From positions 372,001 to 436,000 of the forward strand of contig NZ_AZQN01000001.1 in NCBI RefSeq assembly GCF_000566685.1: a stretch of DNA of 64,000 bases. The letters are read 5' to 3'. Made by a program: the position numbers and the translations under genes. Of this stretch, positions 55,301 to 62,759 are shown in pieces. Each line of letters opens with the position of its first letter. Within the stretch, counting starts at the first letter, position 1. The notes under the pieces were generated by a model. The model was not told the origin of the DNA, did not search any database, and saw nothing but the letters and a program-made list of their open reading frames with translations. This DNA comes from Dyadobacter tibetensis Y620-1 (GTDB lineage: Bacteria; Bacteroidota; Bacteroidia; Cytophagales; Spirosomataceae).

Positions 55301-55685
55301 GCTGCGTCATGTTGAGGATCTGAATAATTTATTACAAATGATTCTATTGGAAGGTGTCATTGGAGCCGAAGATGAATTACAGTTGAGGTCTTTAATTCTG
55401 GGTATCATTAGCCAGGAATCTATCGTTGAGCTCTACGCACCCTCTCTTCCCATTCGGATTAATAAAGAAGTTCTGCTTCCCGGGGGAGATCAGGTGCATG
55501 TAGACAGAATTATCGACCTGCCAGATCAGGGACTGGTGTTCATGCGGTTTTTACCGATGAACCGAGCTAATCCTACTATAAAGGCATTGCAAAAATTAAT
55601 AGCCTCCTATCAACATAAAGGAAATACCGTGAGTGCAGTCCTGGTGATTGTAGAAAACCAGCAGGTGATATGGATTGAGGACTAA
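52368..55685 (+). CDS. AddA-like UvrD-family helicase, degenerate nuclease domain
   Basis: 1105 residues, GTG start. Superfamily 1A helicase: Walker A SSSAGSGKTYTL at the N-terminus, FTNAAANEMKTRI (motif Ia), Walker B LLDEFQDTS near residue 405, GDAKQAIYRFRGGD (motif III), RTNRRSY, TTIHKSKGLEYPAVIIPY (motif V) and LYVAFTRP (motif VI). The layout matches the AddA/RecB-type subunit of a double-strand break repair helicase-nuclease. The C-terminal PD-(D/E)XK site keeps VDRI (Asp1046) but the D-x-K strand reads FMRF. No AddB gene is adjacent; the next gene is on the other strand. Confidence 0.88.
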   Translation: MFKVYSSSAGSGKTYTLTKEYLKLALHTSSDSYYKHILAITFTNAAANEMKTRILGMLRMFAETSLPLDDKHSMFREVVTELYPETIQDKELFLQGCQLIAARAQLVFYKVLHRYSDFAVMTIDKFTKGLVSSFTDELGLPFVFETQIDADLLDDAIDRLLARIGQEGEFMLSNLVENFYRERAEEGASWGALPATIRAASSSLLQEEAYVNIQKLGQLTMEDWSQIRKRIRQFCRDKEVLIADTARVAYQKILDTGLEEKDFFQGRNGVGAYFAQRSQGDKLWNIPNSYVLKAMEEDVWYGARAPIGIKDRIDGIKNDLLDSYNQIEAIRIEEGSKVLLYQALDKHLYSLSLLGEIRKEFDQLLREKNQVHISDFNRRIAEIVSNEPVPFIFERLGEKYNHILLDEFQDTSKLQFANLIPLIENALGEGHFNLVVGDAKQAIYRFRGGDMDLILHLSQDQLSGLAKKLGGNPLLVQRLENIGQYLDVAHLRTNRRSYQEITEFNNGFFAFVAEDLGSQYPIVKTVFDEYFQQEIPQGVKTGGGVQIDFYDRESAEGDSGDEVREDTILKGVLERIQNLKWSGYEWRDIAILCRSRKHAAQLASALQEAGFALISDDALTLAYSRQLQFVISIMKVMLTPDDSLARYESLYIFHYYILGKPPLSSDMQKMKVVADERGIDQFLVYFETWDIQLTAFKLRQASVLELAELIMRDFGLFALATEEAYLFRFLDMVLDFGTGRSSHLSDFLAHWEVARFKISIAVPEATNAIRITTIHKSKGLEYPAVIIPYADWKVTPRSGDNIWVDMEEDADLQALEIEHIEGRKKLVSALVSVKKELSESSVGNQLEDHEVRTIVENLNLLYVAFTRPIQSLYILASRPPVKNTNSQINGWLYNYLNRPDAKPQWQDSVMQYCLFNASGSPEHAHVKSSEEAYLLREIISSDPGKNLRLRRQADRIFDLETFEIRNDLFQKACYALTRLRHVEDLNNLLQMILLEGVIGAEDELQLRSLILGIISQESIVELYAPSLPIRINKEVLLPGGDQVHVDRIIDLPDQGLVFMRFLPMNRANPTIKALQKLIASYQHKGNTVSAVLVIVENQQVIWIED

Positions 55686-56113
55686 TGCGGGAAGGTAGAT
55701 TCAGCAACATGGTTCTCCGGCAAGTTATACGCTAAGCGGAGAACCATATTCTTTGCATTATTAAAATCAAAGTTTATAAATCCGCTGATAAATTTCAGGT
55801 CTCCTTCTCCACTATTGGCCACAATCTTACGGGTAGATTTCAGCCGACCATGCTGATAATGACCTGTATATTCTAAAACAAAGCTTCCCTTTTGCCCGTT
55901 CACCGCCCCTGTAAACCTTTCCAGTCCATAAACGGAAATGTATTCATCACTAACATGATTCTTAAGTTCCATCAAATGTCCTTCACCTTCGAGGTCGCCG
56001 CGGTAGGAAATGGTAAATTTACCTGTGGTTAATTTTTGACCTAATTCATTTTTGCTGAAAGACTCTTCATAGCCATCAGTGATGGTATATCTTGCTTCTG
56101 CTTCAAATGTCAT
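55682..56113 (-). CDS. DUF3224 domain protein
   Basis: 143 residues from the ATG at 56113 (a TTG-started frame runs 7 codons longer). Single DUF3224 domain, a small lipocalin-like/allene-oxide-cyclase-type beta barrel: KFTISYRGDLEGEGHLMEL, YISVYGLERFTGAVNGQKGSFVLEYTG and LKFISGFINFDF. Cytoplasmic, function unknown. Its stop overlaps the helicase stop by 4 bases (convergent). Confidence 0.82.
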   Translation of the reverse strand: MTFEAEARYTITDGYEESFSKNELGQKLTTGKFTISYRGDLEGEGHLMELKNHVSDEYISVYGLERFTGAVNGQKGSFVLEYTGHYQHGRLKSTRKIVANSGEGDLKFISGFINFDFNNAKNMVLRLAYNLPENHVAESTFPH

Positions 56114-56326
56114 ATATGCTTTTTGAAAATTCAATTTTGAATAATTGGAGCAGTTGTGCCTCTAACAATCCAGCTGCATGGCACAACCTAAATTCGGAAA
56201 TAGCAAAAGAATAACTTTTTATGTAAATCCCATGGCTAAGAATGAATATTTCTAAATTTTTAGTCTTGCAACCAATTCGCCACAGAAATGGTCGTTATGA
56301 AGTATGAATATTTATAACCCTAGTAT

Positions 56327-57106
56327 ATGAATCACTTAATAAATAATGTTTTGAAAAATAAATTAATTATTGCCTTCGGATTGACAGCATTGCTGTATGG
56401 ATGCAGCAGCACAAAAAAAATCCCATACGAATCGAAATGGAATGCACCCTTTAATTATGTGGATGGGTTTAACCCCGATCAGCAAGATCAACAGTCCAGG
56501 TTGGCCTATGGCGTTATTAATGACGACCAATTTCTCTATATAACCTTGAAAACCAGAGATCCCCAGACTATTCAAAAGATTGTCACCAATGGGTTAAGAC
56601 TCACCTTTAGTCCTGAAGGTCAGAGAAAGGACGGATATTATTTACAGTTTCCTGTGGTTCTGAAGGAGGATAAGAAGGCCTTGAAAAATTTGGATATAGA
56701 CATCCCGAACAGCTTGGGTCTAAGCCTGCTATTAGATTCTTATAATAAAGAAGCCCTTTGGAAGGATGGTCAGGGGCAGCATTTCATTAATTTGGTAGAA
56801 TCTGAAAACAGTATCAAAACCCATATATCCATGGACAGGAATCAGGAGCTAACTGAACAAATCATTCTGCCCTTATCATTAATGCAGATCGATTTAGCTC
56901 AGGTTTCTAGATTGGGTATAAAGATTAATATTGAGGGGCAATCCTCGTCTCGATCTGGATTCTCACCCCGAATTGGAATAGGCATGGGTGGAGGAATTGG
57001 CATGGGCGGAGGGATCGGAATTGGCACTGGATCGGGTTATGGGAATACAGCTGCTGATAGATCCGTAAATATCAAACTTGATGTTCAATTAGCTAAGGGC
57101 ATGTAA
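56327..57106 (+). CDS. Unknown lipoprotein with Gly/Met-rich tail
   Basis: 259 residues. Lipoprotein signal LIIAFGLTALLYGCSSTKK (lipobox Cys near residue 26). The body (30-205) has beta strands (VINDDQFLYITLKTRDPQTI, LRLTFSPEGQRKDGYYLQFP) and is not recognised. Near the C-terminus lies a repeated glycine stretch (IGIGMGGGIGMGGGIGIGTG) before a last conserved strand (VNIKLDVQLAKGM). The DNA of that stretch is an imperfect short tandem repeat. Confidence 0.72.
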   Translation: MNHLINNVLKNKLIIAFGLTALLYGCSSTKKIPYESKWNAPFNYVDGFNPDQQDQQSRLAYGVINDDQFLYITLKTRDPQTIQKIVTNGLRLTFSPEGQRKDGYYLQFPVVLKEDKKALKNLDIDIPNSLGLSLLLDSYNKEALWKDGQGQHFINLVESENSIKTHISMDRNQELTEQIILPLSLMQIDLAQVSRLGIKINIEGQSSSRSGFSPRIGIGMGGGIGMGGGIGIGTGSGYGNTAADRSVNIKLDVQLAKGM

Positions 57107-57132
57107 GATTATAATTAGAGTTAATGTTTTTA

Positions 57133-57173
57133 AAGGGAGGGGTGTATTATAGTAAATACCCCTTCCTTTTTTT
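57133..57173 (+). terminator. Terminator after the Gly-rich lipoprotein gene
   Basis: Imperfect stem aagggaggggtgtatt / aaataccccttcctt around a short loop, followed by T7. It lies 26 bases past the stop. Confidence 0.75.
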
Positions 57174-57491
57174 ATACAGGAGTCCGAACATTAGGCTTTT
57201 GACGAGAATGTGATGTTAATAGGCTTTGCTAAAGTATCTTCAGATTTGTAAGGGCTACCAGACTTATTATACTTTGAAAGGTGCAAAGCTGAATTATATG
57301 GTGATCCATACCGGGAATTTCATAAAACTAGGGTAAATTCACGTATGGGAATGTTCAGTATTTAATAGTGAACATCCGTAAGTTGTATTGGAGGAGCAGA
57401 GGCCTTAAAGGCAGATCATCTTTTCAAAATTATTCAGTACCAAAGGAGGGTAGTAAGGTAAAAATACCTTTCATTATCAGATATATAAATT
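57174..57491. other. Spacer before the ClC gene
   Basis: 318 bases without a gene. Small hairpins are visible (atgttca / tgaacat near 57350-57377; aaggta / tacctt near 57457-57472) but no known RNA family or promoter was recognised. Confidence 0.4.
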
Positions 57492-59342
57492 GTGAAACAA
57501 AAGAGTGTTAAACGGTTCTACAATTTCCTTAAGTTTAGAAGGGATTTTACGAGGTATAGTCTCAAGAAGGCCCAAAGTTACGAAATTGTACTTTTCTGGC
57601 TAAAGAGCGTATTAAATAGGAATCAGTTTTTGATACTATCAGGTATACTAGTAGGCATCACCTGCGGTTTGGCTGGGGTCATTCTAAAGTCTCTCGTTCA
57701 TTATATCCACTATATAATTACCCACAAGGTCCATTTCGAAGAGCAGTTGCTATTTTATGCTATTTTTCCTTTTGCCGGCATTGTTCTTACTACATTAGTT
57801 GTAATGTGGTTTTTTCAAGGGAAAGACAAGAAGGGAATCCCGCTGATCCTAAATGAGATAGCACGGAATTCCAGTATAGTGAGTCCTGTTAAAATGTATT
57901 CACAAATTGTACAGAGTGCTATCACGGTAGGCTTAGGGGGCTCGGCTGGTTTGGAAAGCCCGATAGCGGTAACCGGGGCGGCAATTGGCTCAAATTACGC
58001 CCAAACCTACAAGTTAAAATACAAAGAACGTACGCTATTATTAGCCGCAGGTGCCACCGCTGGTATCGCCTCGGCCTTCAATGCGCCTGTCGCGGGGGTG
58101 ATGTTTGCAATGGAAATACTCTTAACTGGAGTGGTGTTTTCCGACTTCATTCCCCTGGTGGTTGCTGCTGTCTGTGGGAGTTTAGTCTCTGGTATATTGC
58201 TCGATGAGGAGGTACTCTTCCAGTTCAGAACACGAAGTCATTTCGATTATAGTAACATTATCTTCTATCTGGGACTAGGAGTAACCTGTGGTTTTTTTGC
58301 AAGATATTTTGTAGTTATCAGTACCATGGTAGAGCATTATTTTCAGGAACTAAAGTATTCCCGGCTTCAGAAAGCAATGATAGGAGGAGCCATATTATCA
58401 GTTCTCTGTGTGCTCTATCCCCCTTTATTTGGAGAAGGCTACGAGACCATCAAAATGCTTGCAACGGGAAAAGTGCGAGACCTGGTCGATAATAGTTTCT
58501 TTTCTATGGTGAGTTATAGCAAATGGGTAGTGGTTATTTTCGTCGCACTCATATGTTTACTGAAGGCCTTCGCCACTTCAATTACCATTAATGCTGGAGG
58601 CAACGGAGGGAATTTTGCTCCATCCCTGTTTTCTGGTGGGGCCATGGGGTATCTCTTCGCGGGAATTTGTTCTCTATTTGGTATAGCTGATGTGCCTACT
58701 ACCAATTTAGTAATTGTGGGAATGGCAGGCGTAATGAGCGGGGTGATGTATGCACCCTTGACAGCAATCTTCTTAATTGCAGAGTCGAGTTCGGGCTATG
58801 ATCTGCTTATCCCATTGATGATTGTCAGTGTTATTTCTTATCTCATTGCCAAATGGTTTTCTCCTGTTAGTCCCGATCTGGATCATCTGGCCAAAGCCGG
58901 TAAAATATTTACCCGAAAGCACGACCATAATCTATTGTCCATGTTGCATACCTTGGATCTAATTGATAAGGATATTCAACATATTAATATTAACGCTGAT
59001 TTTGAGGCGCTGGCTACTCTGGTCCGAACGGGAAAACGTAATATTATTGCCGTTGTAAATGACCAGAAAGAACTCGTAGGAATCATCACGCTCGACGATT
59101 TACGTCCTCTCCTTTTTGACAAAAACGCATTTGATCTTCTGACTATCCGTAAACTGATGCGGCAACCTGAAGCTGTCATTGGGGAATTTGATAGTGTGGT
59201 TTCTGTGGCGGAAAAATTTGATAAGACCGGAGCCTGGAATCTGCCGATAGTAAAGTCGAATGGGGGAGAACTGGTCGGATTTATTTCTAAATCCAGTGTA
59301 CTAAATAGTTATAGACAACTCCTTAGAGAATATTCCGATTAA
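57492..59342 (+). CDS. ClC-family chloride channel/transporter with CBS pair
   Basis: 616 residues, GTG start (no ATG nearby). Ten or more hydrophobic helices from residue 45. The selectivity-filter segments are GLGGSAGLESPIAVTGAAIGS (near 150), GGNGGNFAPSLFSGGAMG (near 370) and VMSGVMYAPLTAIFLI (near 416). The exchanger Glu of the first segment (GxEGP in ClC proteins) appears as GLESP, keeping the Glu. C-terminal CBS domains (about 490-612: IIAVVNDQKELVGIITLDDL, NLPIVKSNGGELVGFISKSSVL) would bind nucleotides and gate transport. Confidence 0.94.
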   Translation: MKQKSVKRFYNFLKFRRDFTRYSLKKAQSYEIVLFWLKSVLNRNQFLILSGILVGITCGLAGVILKSLVHYIHYIITHKVHFEEQLLFYAIFPFAGIVLTTLVVMWFFQGKDKKGIPLILNEIARNSSIVSPVKMYSQIVQSAITVGLGGSAGLESPIAVTGAAIGSNYAQTYKLKYKERTLLLAAGATAGIASAFNAPVAGVMFAMEILLTGVVFSDFIPLVVAAVCGSLVSGILLDEEVLFQFRTRSHFDYSNIIFYLGLGVTCGFFARYFVVISTMVEHYFQELKYSRLQKAMIGGAILSVLCVLYPPLFGEGYETIKMLATGKVRDLVDNSFFSMVSYSKWVVVIFVALICLLKAFATSITINAGGNGGNFAPSLFSGGAMGYLFAGICSLFGIADVPTTNLVIVGMAGVMSGVMYAPLTAIFLIAESSSGYDLLIPLMIVSVISYLIAKWFSPVSPDLDHLAKAGKIFTRKHDHNLLSMLHTLDLIDKDIQHININADFEALATLVRTGKRNIIAVVNDQKELVGIITLDDLRPLLFDKNAFDLLTIRKLMRQPEAVIGEFDSVVSVAEKFDKTGAWNLPIVKSNGGELVGFISKSSVLNSYRQLLREYSD

Positions 59343-59589
59343 ATAGGGTTAGGATTCCCGTTTCATATGGGAGAGGATGTACATTTAGTTGCTTTATTAT
59401 TTCTCGGTCCATGGCAGTTATTCGCTTCTCTATTATCCAGTAGGTAATGCTAACCGATGAGTAAAAAAATGGGTAAAAAATACCATTTTTGTAGTTTTCA
59501 GGGCTAGAATACATTTGGGAGATACTTTATTATACCAATTTTTACGACTCAAAAGTTAAGTAAAAGTGCCTTATAATGAATAAAATAGG

Positions 59590-59627
59590 AGAGACCAGAG
59601 ACCTAAATTAGAGGTTTTCTGGTCTCT
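59590..59627. terminator. Hairpin, possibly the ClC terminator
   Basis: Stem agagaccaga (59590-59599) with tctggtctct (59618-59627), 18-base loop, followed by an interrupted T stretch. It is 250 bases past the ClC stop, so it may belong to something else. Confidence 0.45.
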
Positions 59628-59751
59628 TAGATTTTGATATTTGTATGCATGCTGGACCGTCGCTCAGAATACAAAAATCTAAAGGGGTTGAGCTTGACAG
59701 GTCATAGCTATAAATTCACCATAATTTGCTCAATTGAAATCCTTCCTTAGG

Positions 59752-59955
59752 TTAGGCGGCTGAAGGCTTTGAAATAGGCGCTTGTACAATTTCGGGAACA
59801 GAACCGGATTCACGGCAACAAAAAATAATTATTTCCCTTTTTGTAATTTCTTTTATGCCATTCTGGAACAGGTGGTCTGCATTTTGCCATTCGGACTGCT
59901 TTATGTTAAGTGACTCATTATAAGAGAAATACCAAATATAAAGTGAGCAGACCAT
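59752..59955 (-). CDS. Doubtful small frame, 67 residues
   Basis: ATG at 59955 to TAA at 59752. The product (with SEWQNADHLFQNGIKEITKR in the middle and a cysteine pair CC later) has ordinary amino-acid composition and no other frame competes with it. There is no recognised family, promoter or partner. It may be a small gene, the remains of a larger one, or chance. Confidence 0.2.
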   Translation of the reverse strand: MVCSLYIWYFSYNESLNIKQSEWQNADHLFQNGIKEITKREIIIFCCRESGSVPEIVQAPISKPSAA

Positions 59956-60208
59956 ATGAAGCCATATTTAGGGCCACGAGAAATACTCAACCTCCCAAAG
60001 CAGCTCTGACGTTCTCAATAAAATTGCATTGCTCTTTATAACGCATTTATATCTAAGAATTTAAATATTTATAAATGTAAATTACATGTTATAGACATAT
60101 GGTTTGGATGCTTGATTAGCTAATAATCGAAACAATTGTAAATAAATTTGCCGGATTTACATATATATATGGCGTCTAGCGCCTACTTTTCTCTTCATAT
60201 TAGGTGGT

Positions 60209-60234
60209 TTACAATTGTAATTATTTAAATAATT
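60209..60234. repeat. Two adjoining palindromes
   Basis: ttacaattgtaa (60209-60220) and aattatttaaataatt (60219-60234) are perfect palindromes that share 2 bases; a related aacaattgtaaa lies at 60131-60142. AT-rich, so chance is possible; an operator is the alternative. Confidence 0.3.
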
Positions 60235-60511
60235 CAATTTTGTATGATTAGGTGGTATAGTGAATGAATGCCGCGCAGCCTTAACAAGCATGAACTGGAT
60301 CCCCTCTGATCCCCCTTCATCGAAGCCTAAAAGTTTATAATATTAATTAGTACGCTATTCCTCGTAAATGCCGAATATTATTCAAAAGAGTTTAGAAAAT
60401 CGTCCCCCTGTAATAGAGCCAAAATGCCTCTGAAATACTGAGAAGCTCAGCTGCATACTAGGGCCATAGATAATGGGAGAGGAGCGAAAATTTCCTATGA
60501 GGAACGACTAT

Positions 60512-60561
60512 AAATACGAGACCATAAATGGGAGTCAATGCCCTTCTAAGGTCTCGTATTT
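60512..60561 (-). terminator. Hairpin after the MarR gene
   Basis: Perfect 12-bp stem aaatacgagacc (60512-60523) with ggtctcgtattt (60550-60561), and a short inner ggg/ccc stem. It lies 20 bases past the MarR stop (minus strand). Confidence 0.6.
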
Positions 60562-60580
60562 GACAGATGACAGAGGAGTA

Positions 60581-61006
60581 TTAGTCAATAGTCCCACCCA
60601 GCTCGAAGAGTATAGAAGTCAGGTCGCTTACCTTATTGGGGCGATGACCTTTCAAGAGCTCCTCTGCCACCGCTTGCGCAGTAGACATGGACTCGTTCAA
60701 TATGCGTTTACCTGCCGGAGCGAGCTTTACATAACTTACTCGGGCATCTCTGCTATGAGCCTCTTTACGAACCAAGCCCAGTTTTTCTAAAGGCAGGAGC
60801 ACCCTGGTAATGCCTGATGCTGTCAGCCCTACTTTCTCAGCCAAATCTACTCTGCGCATTTTCTCTTCAGGAGCGTTACTCAGATGCAGAAAAATGGTGA
60901 AATCATTGAGCGTAATACCGTGGATACCCAGTGCAGAGTCCATTTTTTTTATCAAGTAGGCCTGTGCGGTATTTAAATTAATTATCATTTTCAGAGCATT
61001 GTTCAT
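60581..61006 (-). CDS. MarR-family transcriptional regulator
   Basis: 141 residues, the usual MarR size. The winged helix spans about 50-100: RRVDLAEKVGLTASGITRVLLPLEKLGLVRKEAHSRDARVSYVKLAPAGKR, with the wing at SRDARVSYV. The dimer-forming helices lie on either side. Members repress efflux, stress or catabolic genes and are released by small aromatic ligands or oxidation. No partner gene is adjacent; a palindrome 44 bases upstream of its start suggests autoregulation. Confidence 0.9.
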   Translation of the reverse strand: MNNALKMIINLNTAQAYLIKKMDSALGIHGITLNDFTIFLHLSNAPEEKMRRVDLAEKVGLTASGITRVLLPLEKLGLVRKEAHSRDARVSYVKLAPAGKRILNESMSTAQAVAEELLKGHRPNKVSDLTSILFELGGTID

Positions 61007-61049
61007 ATGGCTAACATACTTTATTAAAGATTGATATATACGATATAAG

Positions 61050-61067
61050 TACTTGATAAGTCAAGTA
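61050..61067 (-). promoter_or_regulatory. Palindromic MarR operator candidate
   Basis: tacttga-taag-tcaagta, a perfect 7-bp inverted repeat with a 4-base centre, 44 bases upstream of the MarR start. MarR dimers bind 16-20 bp palindromes such as this, often overlapping their own promoter. Confidence 0.55.
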
Positions 61068-61443
61068 ATATACAAATATAATAAATTATAATGATTTGAT
61101 ACTCATCTCATTCAAAATGTATTAATGTGAACTATGTTTACAAGGGTCACACGTCGGTTGTGTTTATAATTGTTATTTATATATGTGCCTTGAGTACGAT
61201 TTACAATAATATCTCAGGAGTGCATTGAAAAATTAGCTGGACTCTAAGTGTTACATTTGTATATTATATAAGGCAGACTTTGCTGGTCTTGCCAGCTCAA
61301 TAGTTTTGTCAATTCTTTGAGGCGATGCGTACTTATATTCAGCAAGGATATAAGAGATATGACTGTAGTACACGGAAAATAGAATCAGTATTTTTCGTAG
61401 GGCAGATTATCGTTGAAGCGTTGGGGAACGTGGAATAAATAAA

Positions 61444-61478
61444 AAAGTCTAAGCAAAAGGTAGTTTCGCTTAGACTTT
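61444..61478 (-). terminator. Terminator after the PhnA-domain gene
   Basis: Perfect 11-bp stem aaagtctaagc (61444-61454) with gcttagacttt (61468-61478); on the minus strand the T run TTTTTTA follows. It is 114 bases past the stop. Confidence 0.7.
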
Positions 61479-61591
61479 AAATTTACCTAGACTCATGAGC
61501 CCACCTTGTGCAGAAAGGATAGGTCCATCGGGTGAACTTAACCGGAAACAAATTACACGACAGAATCTGTTGATGAATCTCGAGAGTCGAA

Positions 61592-61801
61592 TTAAGCCTT
61601 CTTGAGAAAGGCCGTCTTAAGTACGATACTCATGCCATCGACACGGCAATCTACCTCGTCCTCATCCTCGGTAAGTTTAATGTTTTTTACGGTCTTCCCC
61701 CGCTTTAATGTTACAGAAGATCCCTTTACTTTCAAATCCTTGATCAGGGTTACTGAATCTCCATTACTGAGGATGGTACCGTTGCTGTCTTTTACTTCCA
61801 T
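61592..61801 (-). CDS. Standalone PhnA C-terminal domain protein
   Basis: 69 residues: MEVKDSNGTILSNGDSVTLI, KDLKVKGSSVTLKRGKTVKN, IKLTEDEDEVDCRVDGMSIV. This is the PhnA/YjdM C-terminal domain (PF03831, SH3-like barrel) without the N-terminal zinc ribbon of YjdM. Such short forms are common in Bacteroidota. Despite the name, a role in phosphonate use is not established. Single-gene unit. Confidence 0.88.
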   Translation of the reverse strand: MEVKDSNGTILSNGDSVTLIKDLKVKGSSVTLKRGKTVKNIKLTEDEDEVDCRVDGMSIVLKTAFLKKA

Positions 61802-62759
61802 GATGGTCTAAATCGGTGAGAGATATTTACAGGGGCCAAAGGTAGTAATTCTCCTAGAGATGTATCCTGATGAATATCAGTTCTCAAAGTGGTACGTGAT
61901 TCAGATGGAGGTTTTCCTTATCTCCTATCCAACTGGGCACGACTTAGCACTACCATTGAGGAAATGGAGAATATTAGAATAATACAATTCATTGAAGACG
62001 ATTGAAATTATGAATTGAGGTTTGTAAACTACCGTTCCAAATAAGTAATGCGTCCCTGCCTCGATTAACCGATAACATCGGGGTAGGGGACTGTCTATCT
62101 TACCAATAGATTCTACATATTCTTCGAAAAAAAATTTTTATTTAAAAATTAATGAAAAAAAATTCGACAAAATGTATCGAAAAAGATTGTATATTTAAAA
62201 ATGTAATATTTCTAAGGTGAGCATCATTCTAACGTCGAATTTTTACCCGGTTTCTAATGGAGGGTTTCCAGAACCAAGTAAGCTTTCATGGCATCCATTT
62301 TTTAGATCTGCTGTATTCTGTGCTATAAATCTATCATTCTCTTTCACATTCTGAAGGGATCAATCATGGCAGTCATTTAGCAGGTGCAGGTTCCATACTT
62401 TAGTCTTAAAATATTGTCTTTTAAAGTTAGCTTTTCTACTGCCTTTCCCTCTAATGGTATTTTAGTAGTTTTATTAGGTATTTTACTGATTATGTGCCAT
62501 TATTTTAACTTCAATATTTCTTAGTATTTGTCTCTAAGTGATTGATTTAAAATGAAAGATTACTACATTGCACTGGTTTTGTTGCTACAGAGTCTGCTTT
62601 AATCATTGGATTTGCAGCTTAGCCATAAGACTAATTACAACTAGCAACCCTCTCAGTACTAATACAGTATCCTCCTCGAAAAACCTGAAAAGTACCGTCC
62701 AATGGGTATTGGCCGGTGGTAAATTAATTTATATTTTTTAATCATTAAGATTTTCTACC
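61802..62759. other. AT-rich gene-free region before the surface protein gene
   Basis: About 960 bases. A 44-codon open frame without ATG (61874-62005, plus; ending IRIIQFIEDD) has a coding look but no start or family, so it may be the end of a decayed gene. 62120-62220 is A/T-run rich. The right end must hold the promoter of the surface protein; no consensus box was found. Confidence 0.4.

Larger units (their letters stand above)
59343..60580. other. Gene-poor AT-rich region
   Basis: About 1.2 kb with no convincing gene. It holds a hairpin (59590-59627), a 67-residue open frame of doubtful status (59955-59752, minus), two palindromes (60209-60234) and the MarR terminator (60512-60561). Confidence 0.5.
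61007..61591. other. Spacer between MarR and PhnA-domain genes
   Basis: 585 bases with no gene: MarR operator (61050-61067) at one end, the PhnA-domain terminator (61444-61478) at the other, nothing recognised in between. Confidence 0.5.

Noticed and set aside
57350..57472. Small hairpins before the ClC gene as a possible fluoride or other riboswitch
   Set aside because: I looked for a riboswitch because ClC genes can be fluoride-controlled, but no known riboswitch consensus was visible and the stems are short.
59323..59514. 63-codon minus-strand frame at the end of the ClC gene
   Set aside because: Overlaps the ClC stop, no family, aromatic-rich chance-like product.
59560..60580. Insertion sequence or tRNA gene in the gene-poor region
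   Set aside because: No transposase motif, terminal inverted repeats with target duplication, or cloverleaf could be found by eye.
60473..60790. 105-codon plus-strand frame over the MarR gene and its terminator
   Set aside because: Runs across the terminator stem and antisense to a well-supported MarR domain.
61874..62005. 44-codon plus-strand frame ending IRIIQFIEDD
   Set aside because: Coding-like composition but no ATG, no ribosome-binding site and no family; kept only as a possible remnant in the spacer note.
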